Source: an uncultured Chloroflexota bacterium (GTDB lineage Bacteria; Chloroflexota; Dehalococcoidia; GIF9; AB-539-J10). From it: 54,959 nucleotides of DNA. Position 1 is the stretch's first letter; each line of letters starts with the position of its first letter. This document shows positions 34,818 to 42,514 of this stretch, in pieces. The stretch covers positions 1 through 54,959 of the forward strand of contig CAISEW010000015.1 of the NCBI GenBank assembly GCA_903884455.1, given 5' to 3'. The position numbers and the translations under genes were made by a program. Under the pieces are notes generated by a model that made no database searches, had not been told where the DNA came from, and was given only the letters and a program-made list of their open reading frames with translations.

Positions 34818-36020
34818 TTATGCGATAACCTTGCTAATCACACCAGCACCAACTGTCTTGCCACCCTCCCTGATAGCAAAGCGCAATCCTTGTTCCATAG
34901 CCACAGGGTAAATGGTCTTAATCTTCATGTGCGCCAGGTTGTCACCGGGCATAGCCATCTCCACACCCTCGGGAAGACTTATTTCGCCCGTAACGTCCAG
35001 GGTTCTGATAAAAAACTGGGGTTTATAACCATTGAAGAAAGGTGTATGCCTGCCGCCTTCCTCCTTGGTCAAAATATATACTTCAACCTCGGCTTCGGTA
35101 TGAGGTTTGACCGTCCCTGGCGCTGCTAGAACCTGACCCCGTTCTATTTCATCTCGTTCTACGCCTCGCAATAGGACTCCAACAGCATCGCCGGCCTCTG
35201 CTTCGTTCATGGTCTTATGAAACATCTCTAAGCTAATCGCCACTGTTTTCTTCGTCTCCTTTAATCCTACTATCTCTATTTCATTACCGCCTTTGATCAC
35301 CCCTCGTTCTACTCGGCCTGTAGGCACAGTCCCCCGTCCTTTGATACTGAAAACATCTTCTATCGGCATCAAGAATGGTTTGTCCCTTTCCCTCTTGGGC
35401 ATAGGAATATAACTATCTATAGCGTCCAACAACTTCCAAATTGCTCCACACCAGGGGCACTCTCTTTTTCCACAGCCACATTCCAGAGACTTAAGAGCAC
35501 TTACCCGCACAACAGGGACTTCATCACCAGGAAAGTTATACTTTTTCAGTAAGTCTCGAACCTCCATCTCTACCAAATCTAACAACTCCGGGTCATCTAC
35601 CAGGTCTACCTTATTGAGAGCCACCATTATGCGAGGAACGTTCACCTGCCGGGCTAGAAGGATGTGTTCCCTGGTTTGTGGCATAGGACCGTCATCAGCA
35701 GCGACTACCAAAATAGCCCCATCCATCTGAGCAGCTCCAGTTATCATGTTCTTGATATAGTCAGCATGGCCGGGACAGTCAACATGGCAATAATGACGCT
35801 TCTCAGTCTCATACTCAATATGGGAAATGGCAATCGTTAGTCCACGAGCTTTTTCTTCAGGAGCATTATCTATGGAATCATAGGGTCGGAATTGTGCAAA
35901 GCCTGCTTTCGATAATACCTGTGTCATGGCTGCAGTCAGTGTGGTTTTCCCATGGTCAACATGTCCTATAGTGCCCACATTGATATGTTGCTTAACACGC
36001 TCATAAACTTTCTTAGCCAT
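34818..36020 (-). CDS. tuf: elongation factor Tu
   Basis: 400 residues. G1 [10 protein letters not shown], switch region [10 protein letters not shown]3 DCPGHADY, G4 NKVD, effector domains 2 and 3 ending [12 protein letters not shown]-like [14 protein letters not shown]. Near residue 180 the family SALKAL..E segment is replaced by a Cys-rich insert, [11 protein letters not shown], that could bind zinc. AGGAGG before ATG 36020. tRNA-Thr lies directly upstream. Confidence 0.97.
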   Translation of the reverse strand: MAKKVYERVKQHINVGTIGHVDHGKTTLTAAMTQVLSKAGFAQFRPYDSIDNAPEEKARGLTIAISHIEYETEKRHYCHVDCPGHADYIKNMITGAAQMDGAILVVAADDGPMPQTREHILLARQVNVPRIMVALNKVDLVDDPELLDLVEMEVRDLLKKYNFPGDEVPVVRVSALKSLECGCGKRECPWCGAIWKLLDAIDSYIPMPKRERDKPFLMPIEDVFSIKGRGTVPTGRVERGVIKGGNEIEIVGLKETKKTVAISLEMFHKTMNEAEAGDAVGVLLRGVERDEIERGQVLAAPGTVKPHTEAEVEVYILTKEEGGRHTPFFNGYKPQFFIRTLDVTGEISLPEGVEMAMPGDNLAHMKIKTIYPVAMEQGLRFAIREGGKTVGAGVISKVIA

Positions 36021-36041
36021 CTTAACCTCCTTTTATTTCAA

Positions 36042-36114
36042 AGCCCACAACCAGATTCGAACTGGTGACCCCATTCTTACCAAGAATGTGCTCTACCTAC
36101 TGAGCTATGTGGGC
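36042..36114 (-). tRNA. tRNA-Thr (GGU anticodon)
   Basis: Minus strand: acceptor GCCCACA / TGTGGGC, D arm TAGCTCAGTAGGTAGAGCA, anticodon stem-loop CATTC TTGGTAA GAATG (GGU), T loop GTTCGAATC. No encoded CCA. Its 5' half is duplicated at 38031-38072. Confidence 0.95.
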
Positions 36115-36267
36115 ATTATGCACGAAAATATATTCTAAGTCAACATGGACAAACAGTCAATAAAGTATGGATTTTCTACTTTAGAACGTGATGTACATGT
36201 TTAGGCAAATTAACGGAGGGATTTTAAATCAGTGGCTGGCTGAAAGTCAAGTTAGGAGGTGCGGAAG

Positions 36268-36567
36268 ATGGCAAGTCTAGCTGAAAAGGTATACATGGAC
36301 TTGATGGCAAGAGGCAAGGATATTGAGACTGCTAGATACATTGGAAAGTATCTCAATATGCAGTTGTATCATGTGCGTAAGTATATTATGAGTGCTGGTT
36401 GGGTGTTCCCAGGCTGGGTGTCTTGGTCACGGTGGTTTAAACAACATTATGGCGTTTATCCTGACCAGATGTACCCTGGTATATTGGTAAAGCTGGCGCG
36501 TATGCCTAAGAGCGTGCGGGATAAGATTATCCTGCCCGAGTTGATGAAAATGGAAAGTTCATCGTGA
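36268..36567 (+). CDS. hypothetical protein, 99 aa, in the tRNA-Thr insertion
   Basis: Starts at ATG 36268, AGGAGGT 9 nt upstream. Sequence ASLAEKVYMDLMARGKDIETARYIGKYL suggests an N-terminal helix-turn-helix-like bundle; later part is rich in Trp and Tyr (GWVFPGWVSWSRWFKQHYG). Family not recognised. Next gene starts 27 bp after its stop. Confidence 0.6.
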   Translation: MASLAEKVYMDLMARGKDIETARYIGKYLNMQLYHVRKYIMSAGWVFPGWVSWSRWFKQHYGVYPDQMYPGILVKLARMPKSVRDKIILPELMKMESSS

Positions 36568-36593
36568 TTCATTTGCTAGTTGAAGGAGGTAGT

Positions 36594-36836
36594 ATGGATT
36601 CTAAAGATAATAGGCTAGGTTTGAATGTAGAGCGTTTGCAGAAGATAGGTCGCAAGGTTAGTAGGTTATTGAGGAAAGAATGTAAGGACCCGATTGAAGC
36701 GATGTATGTGCTGAAGGCTATTTTATATCTGTTGAGATGTGAGCTTAGTGAAGCTGGTGTAGTTCTTGGCAATGAGGCTCAATTAGACGCTGAACTGACT
36801 AGTATGATTGATAAGGCTATGAAGAAAAGCGAGTGA
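36594..36836 (+). CDS. hypothetical protein, 80 aa, in the tRNA-Thr insertion
   Basis: Starts at ATG 36594 with AAGGAGGT upstream. Helical: LNVERLQKIGRKVSRLLRKE, DPIEAMYVLKAILYLLRCEL. No motif recognised. Part of a tight plus-strand operon. Confidence 0.6.
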   Translation: MDSKDNRLGLNVERLQKIGRKVSRLLRKECKDPIEAMYVLKAILYLLRCELSEAGVVLGNEAQLDAELTSMIDKAMKKSE

Positions 36837-36892
36837 AGCAAGAGAGAGATGTGAACCTTACATGAGTATTGGAGAGGTGGTAGAATTAATGT

Positions 36893-37549
36893 ATGGCATT
36901 TGTGGGTCTTGTCTTTATCATAGTGGGTTTGGTGCTGTCGTTGGTGGCTGGGGTAATAATGATGGCTGGCATGCCTTGGTGGATGTGGTTGGTAGGTCCT
37001 ATCATGACAGGAGTTGGAGTAATAATAAGCCTTCCGGGTTGGTTGCAGATGACAATAGGGAGCGCGAAGTTGATAGTGGAGTTTGACAGGATTGTGAAAG
37101 AGGAGAAAAGGAGCTTAGCTATATTTATGAAGAACCCGCAGTTGGGAGATGCGTCTAAAGGCAAGAAATCAATTTGGAGAAAAATTGGAGTTAAGAGACG
37201 AAGCATAGAAAGTCTGGTAGTATCGTTTCGCATTTCTGAAGTCGGCACTGAGAAGATAGTGGTCCCTGATGTGAATGCAAGGATTTATTCGGATGCTGAT
37301 TCATCAGGGCAAGGGAATTGGCAAGTTACAGTTCCACCAACTCTGAGGTTTGCGACAAGTGTGATAGCAGCTCTGTGGAATGAAAATAGGAAAGTGGCTA
37401 TTGTGCCTGGGGATAATGATAGAGCACAAGTAGAATTACCCAAAGGAGTTTACCGAATTGATGCGACTTTTGTAGTGGATGGCGAACCACAGAAGAAGTC
37501 CAGGGAGTTCATTGTTGGGGATACTGCAGATAGTCTTCATTGGAGATGA
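36893..37549 (+). CDS. hypothetical membrane-anchored protein, 218 aa
   Basis: Two N-terminal transmembrane helices (AFVGLVFIIVGLVLSLVAGV; WLVGPIMTGVGVIISLPGW) then a soluble region with KEEKRSLAIFMKNPQLGD and a beta-rich C-terminal part (VPDVNARIYS, QVTVPPTLRF, LPKGVYRIDATFVVDGE) that may be an immunoglobulin-like fold. Family unknown. Followed by a terminator-like hairpin. Confidence 0.6.
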   Translation: MAFVGLVFIIVGLVLSLVAGVIMMAGMPWWMWLVGPIMTGVGVIISLPGWLQMTIGSAKLIVEFDRIVKEEKRSLAIFMKNPQLGDASKGKKSIWRKIGVKRRSIESLVVSFRISEVGTEKIVVPDVNARIYSDADSSGQGNWQVTVPPTLRFATSVIAALWNENRKVAIVPGDNDRAQVELPKGVYRIDATFVVDGEPQKKSREFIVGDTADSLHWR

Positions 37550-37559
37550 TAGCATCAGA

Positions 37560-37582
37560 CCCCATTCTCATCTGGAATGGGG
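37560..37582 (+). terminator. Rho-independent-like hairpin in the insertion
   Basis: Perfect 8-bp stem CCCCATTC / GAATGGGG with a 7-nt loop, 11 bp after the stop of the 218-aa gene. An ATTTTT run comes about 15 nt later. Confidence 0.5.
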
Positions 37583-37642
37583 CGATTGACAGAGATTTTT
37601 GTCAGGATATAATGAAGTTGAGTCATATATAAGGAGGGTAAT

Positions 37643-37903
37643 ATGCGAGGAAAGTATAGAGGTTTAGTTGTTGCTTCGACGCTGTTGAGGGTTATTGCGG
37701 TTGTTGTGATGGTTGTAGGTATTGGGTGGTGCTTGTGGTCTTCTATAGGCAGTATCCATGATGGGTTGATGACACTTACTATTGTTCTCGGCATTTGTAT
37801 TTCTTTGTTAACTGGTTTTATGGTTTATTCGTTTGCTGAGGTTATCGACTTATTGCTTGATATAAGGGATGAGGTTCGAGATAAAAATTCTAAGAAGGAA
37901 TAG
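37643..37903 (+). CDS. hypothetical small membrane protein, 86 aa
   Basis: AAGGAGGGTAAT precedes ATG 37643. Two hydrophobic helices (VIAVVVMVVGIGWCLWS; LTIVLGICISLLTGFMVYSF) and a charged C-terminal tail. Family not recognised. Confidence 0.6.
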   Translation: MRGKYRGLVVASTLLRVIAVVVMVVGIGWCLWSSIGSIHDGLMTLTIVLGICISLLTGFMVYSFAEVIDLLLDIRDEVRDKNSKKE

Positions 37904-38007
37904 TGGCAATAGCACTAGTGGATATTGTGGGGTGGCCCGCTTTTACCAAGAAAAGGGAGTTGTATGAGTGGTTGTGGAAATTTCGGGAGAGGATTATTAG
38001 TAATTAA
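37903..38007 (+). CDS. possible micro-protein, 34 aa, overlapping the preceding stop
   Basis: GTG 37903 overlaps the TAG of the 86-aa gene (TAGTG) and has AGAAGGAA just upstream. Product contains DIVGWPAFTKKRELYEWLWKF, a plausible amphipathic helix. It ends about 24 bp before the tRNA remnant, so it could be the truncated start of a longer gene. Weakly supported. Confidence 0.3.
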   Translation: MAIALVDIVGWPAFTKKRELYEWLWKFRERIISN

Positions 38008-38030
38008 GCCCTATGATAGCGTCAGGTCCG

Positions 38031-38072
38031 ATTCTTACCAAGAATGTGTTCTACCTACTGACCTATGTGGGC
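38031..38072 (-). pseudogene. remnant of tRNA-Thr 5' half
   Basis: 42 bp matching 36073-36114 at 40 positions: anticodon stem-loop to the 5' end of tRNA-Thr(GGU). The two changes fall in the D-stem region and the T-arm half is absent, so it is non-functional. Confidence 0.85.
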
Positions 38073-38090
38073 CTCTTACACTTTGTAAAG

Positions 38091-38175
38091 TGGAGGGGGT
38101 AGGATTCGAACCCACGCAGCCCGTAAGGGCGGCAGATTTACAGTCTGCTCCGATTAACCACTCCGGCACCCCTCC
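38091..38175 (-). tRNA. tRNA-Tyr (GUA anticodon)
   Basis: Class II tRNA on the minus strand: acceptor GGAGGGG / CCCCTCC, anticodon stem-loop CAGAC TGTAAAT CTG (GUA), variable arm GCCCTTACGGGC, T loop GTTCGAATC. No encoded CCA. Confidence 0.95.
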
Positions 38176-38211
38176 TTGGCATAACTCTATCAAAAAATGC
38201 TTGAAAAACCT

Positions 38212-38284
38212 AGCCCGAGGGGGGATTCGAACCCGCCAACCTACCGATTACAAATCGGTTGCTCTACCATTGAGCTACTCGGGC
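38212..38284 (-). tRNA. tRNA-Thr (UGU anticodon)
   Basis: Minus strand: acceptor GCCCGAG / CTCGGGC, anticodon stem-loop ACCGA TTTGTAA TCGGT (UGU), T loop GTTCGAATC. First tRNA of the cluster leading to tuf. Confidence 0.95.
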
Positions 38285-38438
38285 AACTTCTAGCTATAAT
38301 TTTGGCTCAATAGTATAGATAAGGGCAGATTCTCTGTCAACTCAGAGACAGGCGGAGGCAATCTCTTGTTGCATTATCCAAATCAATCATGCTACATTAT
38401 ACTGGTTTTGTTGACCAACATTATTTGAGATTGTAAAC

Positions 38439-39275
38439 ATGATAGAGAATGCTTTATTAAAACAATTGCTGGAAGCAGGTGCTCACTTTGGTCACCACAC
38501 CAGTTACTGGCATCCCAAGGCGAAGAAATATATTTTTACCCAGCGCAATAGTATCCACATCATCGATTTGGAGCAGACAGTTACCATGTTAGAAAAGGCC
38601 TGTACCTTTGTCCAAGATTTAGCAGCTCGAGGGCAAAGTATTCTTCTTGTCGGCACTAAAAAACAGGCTCAGCAGACCATAGAAGAAGAGGCTGTGCGGT
38701 GCGGTATGAGCTATGTTAATCAAAGATGGTTAGGTGGCATGTTAACGAACTTCGCCGTCATACAAGCTCGGATCGATCATTTGGTGCGTTTGGAGAATAA
38801 AAAGGATAAAGGCGAGCTTGACCGCTTGCCTAAAAAAGAACGGGTGAAGATAGACAAAGAAATTTCCCACCTGAATACTCAAATGGGGGGTTTTAAGGAA
38901 ATGACTACCCTTCCTGGAGCCCTCTTCATCGCTGATCCTATTAAAGATAAGATTGCCTTTACTGAAGCTAAAAAATTAGGCATACCCGTGATTGCCATTG
39001 CAGATACTAATTGTAATCCCGACGGCATCGATTATCCTATTCCCGCCAATGATGACGCTGTTAAGGCGATTAAATTAATTTGTAGTAAAATAGTTGATGC
39101 CATAATTAAAGGTAAAACTGAAGCGTTTTCTGCAGAGGCGGGAGTTACTAAATCAGGTGCTAAGGAAGAGCGCGAAGGAGCCATTGAAATTTTAGGTTCC
39201 TATACCTTTGAGCCTGAGAAGCCAGGTGAGTCAGAGGAGCCAAAGGAGTCAGAAGGAGAAATTGCATCTCCATGA
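38439..39275 (+). CDS. rpsB: 30S ribosomal protein S2
   Basis: 278 residues: LLEAGAHFGHHTSYWHPKAKKYIF, ILLVGTKKQAQQTIEEEA, YVNQRWLGGMLTNF, PGALFIADPIKDKIAFTEAKKLGIPVIAIADTNCNPDGIDYPIP. Acidic Glu/Pro-rich C-terminal tail. Stop overlaps the tsf start (ATGA). Confidence 0.97.
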   Translation: MIENALLKQLLEAGAHFGHHTSYWHPKAKKYIFTQRNSIHIIDLEQTVTMLEKACTFVQDLAARGQSILLVGTKKQAQQTIEEEAVRCGMSYVNQRWLGGMLTNFAVIQARIDHLVRLENKKDKGELDRLPKKERVKIDKEISHLNTQMGGFKEMTTLPGALFIADPIKDKIAFTEAKKLGIPVIAIADTNCNPDGIDYPIPANDDAVKAIKLICSKIVDAIIKGKTEAFSAEAGVTKSGAKEEREGAIEILGSYTFEPEKPGESEEPKESEGEIASP

Positions 39276-39781
39276 AAATATCAATTGAAGCAGTAAAAGA
39301 GTTAAGAAATAGAACTAATGTAGGCATAGCTGACTGTAATAAGGCTCTGTTAGAGGTGGGTGGTGATATGGAGAAGGCAATCGAATTCTTGAAACAGCGT
39401 GGGGCAGCAATTGCTGCAAAGAAGAAAGATATAGCTGCAACCGAAGGCGTAATCGAAGCTTATACTCATCATACCAAGCACATCGGAGCATTAGTGGAGT
39501 TAAACTGTGAAACCGATTTTGTGGCTCGCACTGCTGAATTTAAAGAACTTGCTCATGACTTAGCCATGCAAATAGCTGCGACAGCTCCGCAATTTATCAC
39601 AAGTGAAGAGATGCCACCAAAAGCGGAAATAGACCCTCAAGTTGCTTGCCTTCTTAGCCAGCCTTTTATTAAAGATCCTACCAAGACCGTACAGGAAATT
39701 ATTGCTGAAACAATTGCCAAAGTAGGTGAAAACATAAAAGTACGCAGATTTGCTAGGTTCGAGCTTGGTGTTGACCACTAA
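39272..39781 (+). CDS. tsf: elongation factor Ts (short form)
   Basis: 169 residues: VKELRNRTNVGIADCNKALLEVGGDMEKAIEFLKQRGAAIAAKK, the EF-Tu-contacting HTKHIGALVELNCETDFVART. Single core subdomain, shorter than the 280-residue E. coli protein. Nucleotide exchange factor for EF-Tu. Only 3 bp before frr; pyrH, often between them, is absent. Confidence 0.95.
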   Translation: MKISIEAVKELRNRTNVGIADCNKALLEVGGDMEKAIEFLKQRGAAIAAKKKDIAATEGVIEAYTHHTKHIGALVELNCETDFVARTAEFKELAHDLAMQIAATAPQFITSEEMPPKAEIDPQVACLLSQPFIKDPTKTVQEIIAETIAKVGENIKVRRFARFELGVDH

Positions 39782-39784
39782 GCC

Positions 39785-40342
39785 ATGTTAGATGAATTAT
39801 TCGCTGAACTGAACTCCAGAATGCAGAAGGCCACAGATGGATTGGCTAAAGAATTCGCTACCATCCGGGCCGGGCGTGCCACTCCAGCCTTGTTTGACAA
39901 CATCATGGTTGACTATCAAGGCACCTCTGTTCCCCTCCGTCAACTTGCTACCCTGTCTATACCTGAGGCTAATTTAATCATTATTCAACCTTGGGATCGC
40001 ACATCGTTGCGCGACATTGAAAGAGCCATTCTCACAGCCAACATCGGCCTTAACCCTGCGAATGATGGTAATATAATTCGGGTGGTCATTCCTCCTCTTA
40101 GTGAGGAGCGGCGCAAGGAGTTGGTAAAGTTCGTATCCAGGAAAGTGGAGGAGCGGCGGATTGCCATACGCAATATAAGAAGAGATGGCATTGAGAAATT
40201 AAGAGAGATGGAGAAAAATAAAGAAATATCTGAAGACGAACTCAAGAATAATACTAAGAAAATCGACCAGCTTACAGAGGCTTGCGTGGATAGGGTAAGT
40301 GAATTAGGACAAAGCAAGGAAAAGGAAATACGGGAAATATAA
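39785..40342 (+). CDS. frr: ribosome recycling factor
   Basis: 185 residues: LAKEFATIRAGRATPALFDNIMVDYQGTSVPLRQLATLSIPE, RNIRRDGIEKLREMEKNKEISEDELK, coiled-coil end. Splits post-termination ribosomes with EF-G. Confidence 0.97.
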   Translation: MLDELFAELNSRMQKATDGLAKEFATIRAGRATPALFDNIMVDYQGTSVPLRQLATLSIPEANLIIIQPWDRTSLRDIERAILTANIGLNPANDGNIIRVVIPPLSEERRKELVKFVSRKVEERRIAIRNIRRDGIEKLREMEKNKEISEDELKNNTKKIDQLTEACVDRVSELGQSKEKEIREI

Positions 40343-40347
40343 TCTAA

Positions 40348-40374
40348 CCCCACAAAGTCTTACGCTTTTTGGGG
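40348..40374 (+). terminator. hairpin downstream of frr
   Basis: Stem CCCCA-C-AAAG / CTTT-T-TGGGG with one mismatch and a 7-nt loop, 6 bp after the frr stop. No U-run follows. The rest of the 200-bp gap before cdsA holds no gene. Confidence 0.5.
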
Positions 40375-40544
40375 ACCCCGCTAAACTTGCTCTAATCTCA
40401 GCCTTTCGCTATTTGCCATTCTGCCTCTGAATCCTTCGCTACTGCTCAGGGCTACCTATCAGACATTACGCTGGTCTGATACCCCATTCATGAGACTACA
40501 CACTATCAAGCCTATAACCGCTCAAAAGCTGCTAAAATAGACCT

Positions 40545-41354
40545 ATGCTCAAGCACAGAGTTATTACTGCCGCTGTGGGCGTGCCCCTTGTCATCCTTGC
40601 TATCTGGTTTGGTGACCCCTGGCCTTGGTTTACTCTTCTCATAGCCGCAGCGGCGTTAGCCGGCACCTACGAGTTCTACCACATGGCCAATTTTGACAGA
40701 AAGGAGCCCTTAATTTATTTGGGTTTGCTATGGGCGCTGGCGCTTGTCTTAAGCCCTCATTACAGGAACCTTGACGTTTTACCCATAGTTATTACTGCCA
40801 CTATGTTGGTTTCCTTGATTGGGCTATTACTCCGCCCATCGAGAGAAAAAACATTCCATGACTGGGCATGGACAATAGTCGGTGCTCTCTATGCAGGTTG
40901 GATGCTCAGCTACTGGCTGAATTTGCGTGGTTTAGAGGATGGCCGAAACTGGGTTTACCTGGCTATGCTTACCACATTTGCCAATGATACCGGCGCTTTT
41001 TTTATTGGCAGGGCAAGGGGTAAACATAAGCTGGCACCCACCATAAGCCCAGCTAAAACTTGGGAAGGAGCGATAGGAGGCTTAATAAGCGCCATTCTGG
41101 CCGCTGTTGTAATAGCGCTGGTTCTTAATCTCATTTCTCCTTTTACTTTTAAATACTGGCAAATTATACTCCTGGGCTTTCTCGTTGGCCTCTTTGCTCA
41201 GCTTGGCGATTTGGTTGAATCCTTGCTCAAGCGTAGTATGGGGGTGAAAGAATCAGGTAGTTTGCTACCGGGACATGGTGGTATCCTTGATCGCTTCGAT
41301 AGTCTCATCTTCGTGGGGGCAGTGGTATACTATTACGTGCTATGGGTGGTGTGA
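40545..41354 (+). CDS. cdsA: phosphatidate cytidylyltransferase
   Basis: 269 residues, about seven transmembrane helices. Signature near the C-terminus: GDLVESLLKRSMGVKESGSLLPGHGGILDRFDSLIF, plus FANDTGAFFIGRARGKHKLAPTISPAKTWEG. Makes CDP-diacylglycerol for phospholipids. Overlaps dxr by 13 bp. Confidence 0.95.
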   Translation: MLKHRVITAAVGVPLVILAIWFGDPWPWFTLLIAAAALAGTYEFYHMANFDRKEPLIYLGLLWALALVLSPHYRNLDVLPIVITATMLVSLIGLLLRPSREKTFHDWAWTIVGALYAGWMLSYWLNLRGLEDGRNWVYLAMLTTFANDTGAFFIGRARGKHKLAPTISPAKTWEGAIGGLISAILAAVVIALVLNLISPFTFKYWQIILLGFLVGLFAQLGDLVESLLKRSMGVKESGSLLPGHGGILDRFDSLIFVGAVVYYYVLWVV

Positions 41355-42499
41355 AAAAAGTAGCTATCCTGGGCTCAACAGGTTCCATAGGGCAGCAGGC
41401 TCTAGATGTAATCCGTGCCCTGCCTGACAAATTAAAAGTAGTAGCTCTGACAGGGAACAAAAATCGTAAGCTTCTGGAAAAACAAATCCGGGAATTTCAG
41501 CCCAAAATGTTTTGTTCCTCAGTCAAGCCTGACGTTAGTTACGGCGGGGAATTTTTGTCCGTAGAAGAAATAGCCAGCCATCCCGAGGTCGACTTCGTTA
41601 TCGTGGCCACTGCGGGTAAGGCAGGGCTAAGCCCTACTCTAGCGGCTTTACAGGCAGGCAAGACAGTTGCCCTGGCTGACAAGGAAGTATTGGTGATGGC
41701 CGGTGAAATTATTGTTCGTGAAGCCAGCATCCATCATGCTCAAATTCTGCCTATTGATAGTGAGCATAGTGCCATCTGGCAATGTTTGCAGGGGGAAGAA
41801 AGTAAACCGCAGAGGCTTTTTCTTACTGCCTCTGGGGGACCTTTTTATCACTATTCACAGTCACAATTGGCTAAGGTAACTCCGGAGCAAGCTCTTCAGC
41901 ATCCCGTATGGAAGATGGGAAGGAAGGTAACCATAGATTCAGCCACGCTTATGAATAAAGGATTAGAGGTCATCGAAGCTCATTGGCTTTTCTCTTTCCC
42001 CTTTGATAGTATTGAAATATTAATTCATCCCCAGTCTATCGTTCATTCCATGGTGGAATTTATGGATGGTTCCCTGAAAGCTCAGCTTAGCTGGCCTGAT
42101 ATGAGGCTGCCCATTCAATATGCTCTTTCCTACCCCCGGAGATGGTCTAATTCAGAACTACCTCGCCTTGATTGGAATAAAATCGACTCTCTGAACTTTG
42201 AGCCCATAGACCATGATAGCTTTCCCTGTCTTAAACTGGCTGTGGATGCTGGCAAATCAGGAGGAACTTACCCGGCAGTGCTTTGCGCCGCAGATGAAGT
42301 GGCTGTAGAGCTTTTTCTCAGCCATAAAATAAGTTTTACCGATATAGCCAAAATCGTGCAAAAAACGCTGGAGCAACACCGGAACATCGGTCAGCCATCT
42401 CTAGAGGAAATACTGGCTGCTGACAACTGGGCAAGGGAATGTACTACACGCCTTTCCCTCGGTCACTGCGAGGAGCCTGAGCGACGAAGCAATCCCTAG
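41342..42499 (+). CDS. dxr: 1-deoxy-D-xylulose 5-phosphate reductoisomerase
   Basis: 385 residues. NADPH site VAILGSTGSIGQQALDVI, metal and substrate residues in LPIDSEHSAIWQCLQG, TASGGPFYHY, KMGRKVTIDSATLMNKGLEVIEAHWLF. Second step of the MEP isoprenoid pathway; ispG is two genes downstream. The last 12 residues (CEEPERRSNP) come from an interspersed repeat. GTG 41351 is an alternative start. Confidence 0.96.
   Translation: MGGVKKVAILGSTGSIGQQALDVIRALPDKLKVVALTGNKNRKLLEKQIREFQPKMFCSSVKPDVSYGGEFLSVEEIASHPEVDFVIVATAGKAGLSPTLAALQAGKTVALADKEVLVMAGEIIVREASIHHAQILPIDSEHSAIWQCLQGEESKPQRLFLTASGGPFYHYSQSQLAKVTPEQALQHPVWKMGRKVTIDSATLMNKGLEVIEAHWLFSFPFDSIEILIHPQSIVHSMVEFMDGSLKAQLSWPDMRLPIQYALSYPRRWSNSELPRLDWNKIDSLNFEPIDHDSFPCLKLAVDAGKSGGTYPAVLCAADEVAVELFLSHKISFTDIAKIVQKTLEQHRNIGQPSLEEILAADNWARECTTRLSLGHCEEPERRSNP
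42462..42496. repeat. GTCACTGCGAGG...CGAAGCAATCCC repeat at the dxr 3' end
   Basis: Supplies the last codons of dxr; stop codon immediately after the unit. Confidence 0.8.
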
Positions 42500-42514
42500 A
42501 TAGAGAGATAAAAG

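Larger units (their letters stand above)
36115..38030. mobile_element. 1.9-kb insertion at tRNA-Thr, bounded by duplicated tRNA 5' half
   Basis: Lies between tRNA-Thr(GGU) and tRNA-Tyr, genes normally adjacent in the Thr-Tyr-(Gly)-Thr-tuf tRNA cluster. The tRNA segment 36073-36114 recurs at 38031-38072 with 40/42 identity, as expected for att sites. Its genes run opposite to the tRNA operon, have strong GGAGG sites and no known families. No integrase is present, so this would be a degenerate or non-autonomous element. Confidence 0.6.

Noticed and set aside
37925-38293. 122-codon + strand frame across the tRNA-Tyr and tRNA-Thr genes
   Set aside because: It runs through two tRNA genes on the opposite strand; typical spurious frame.
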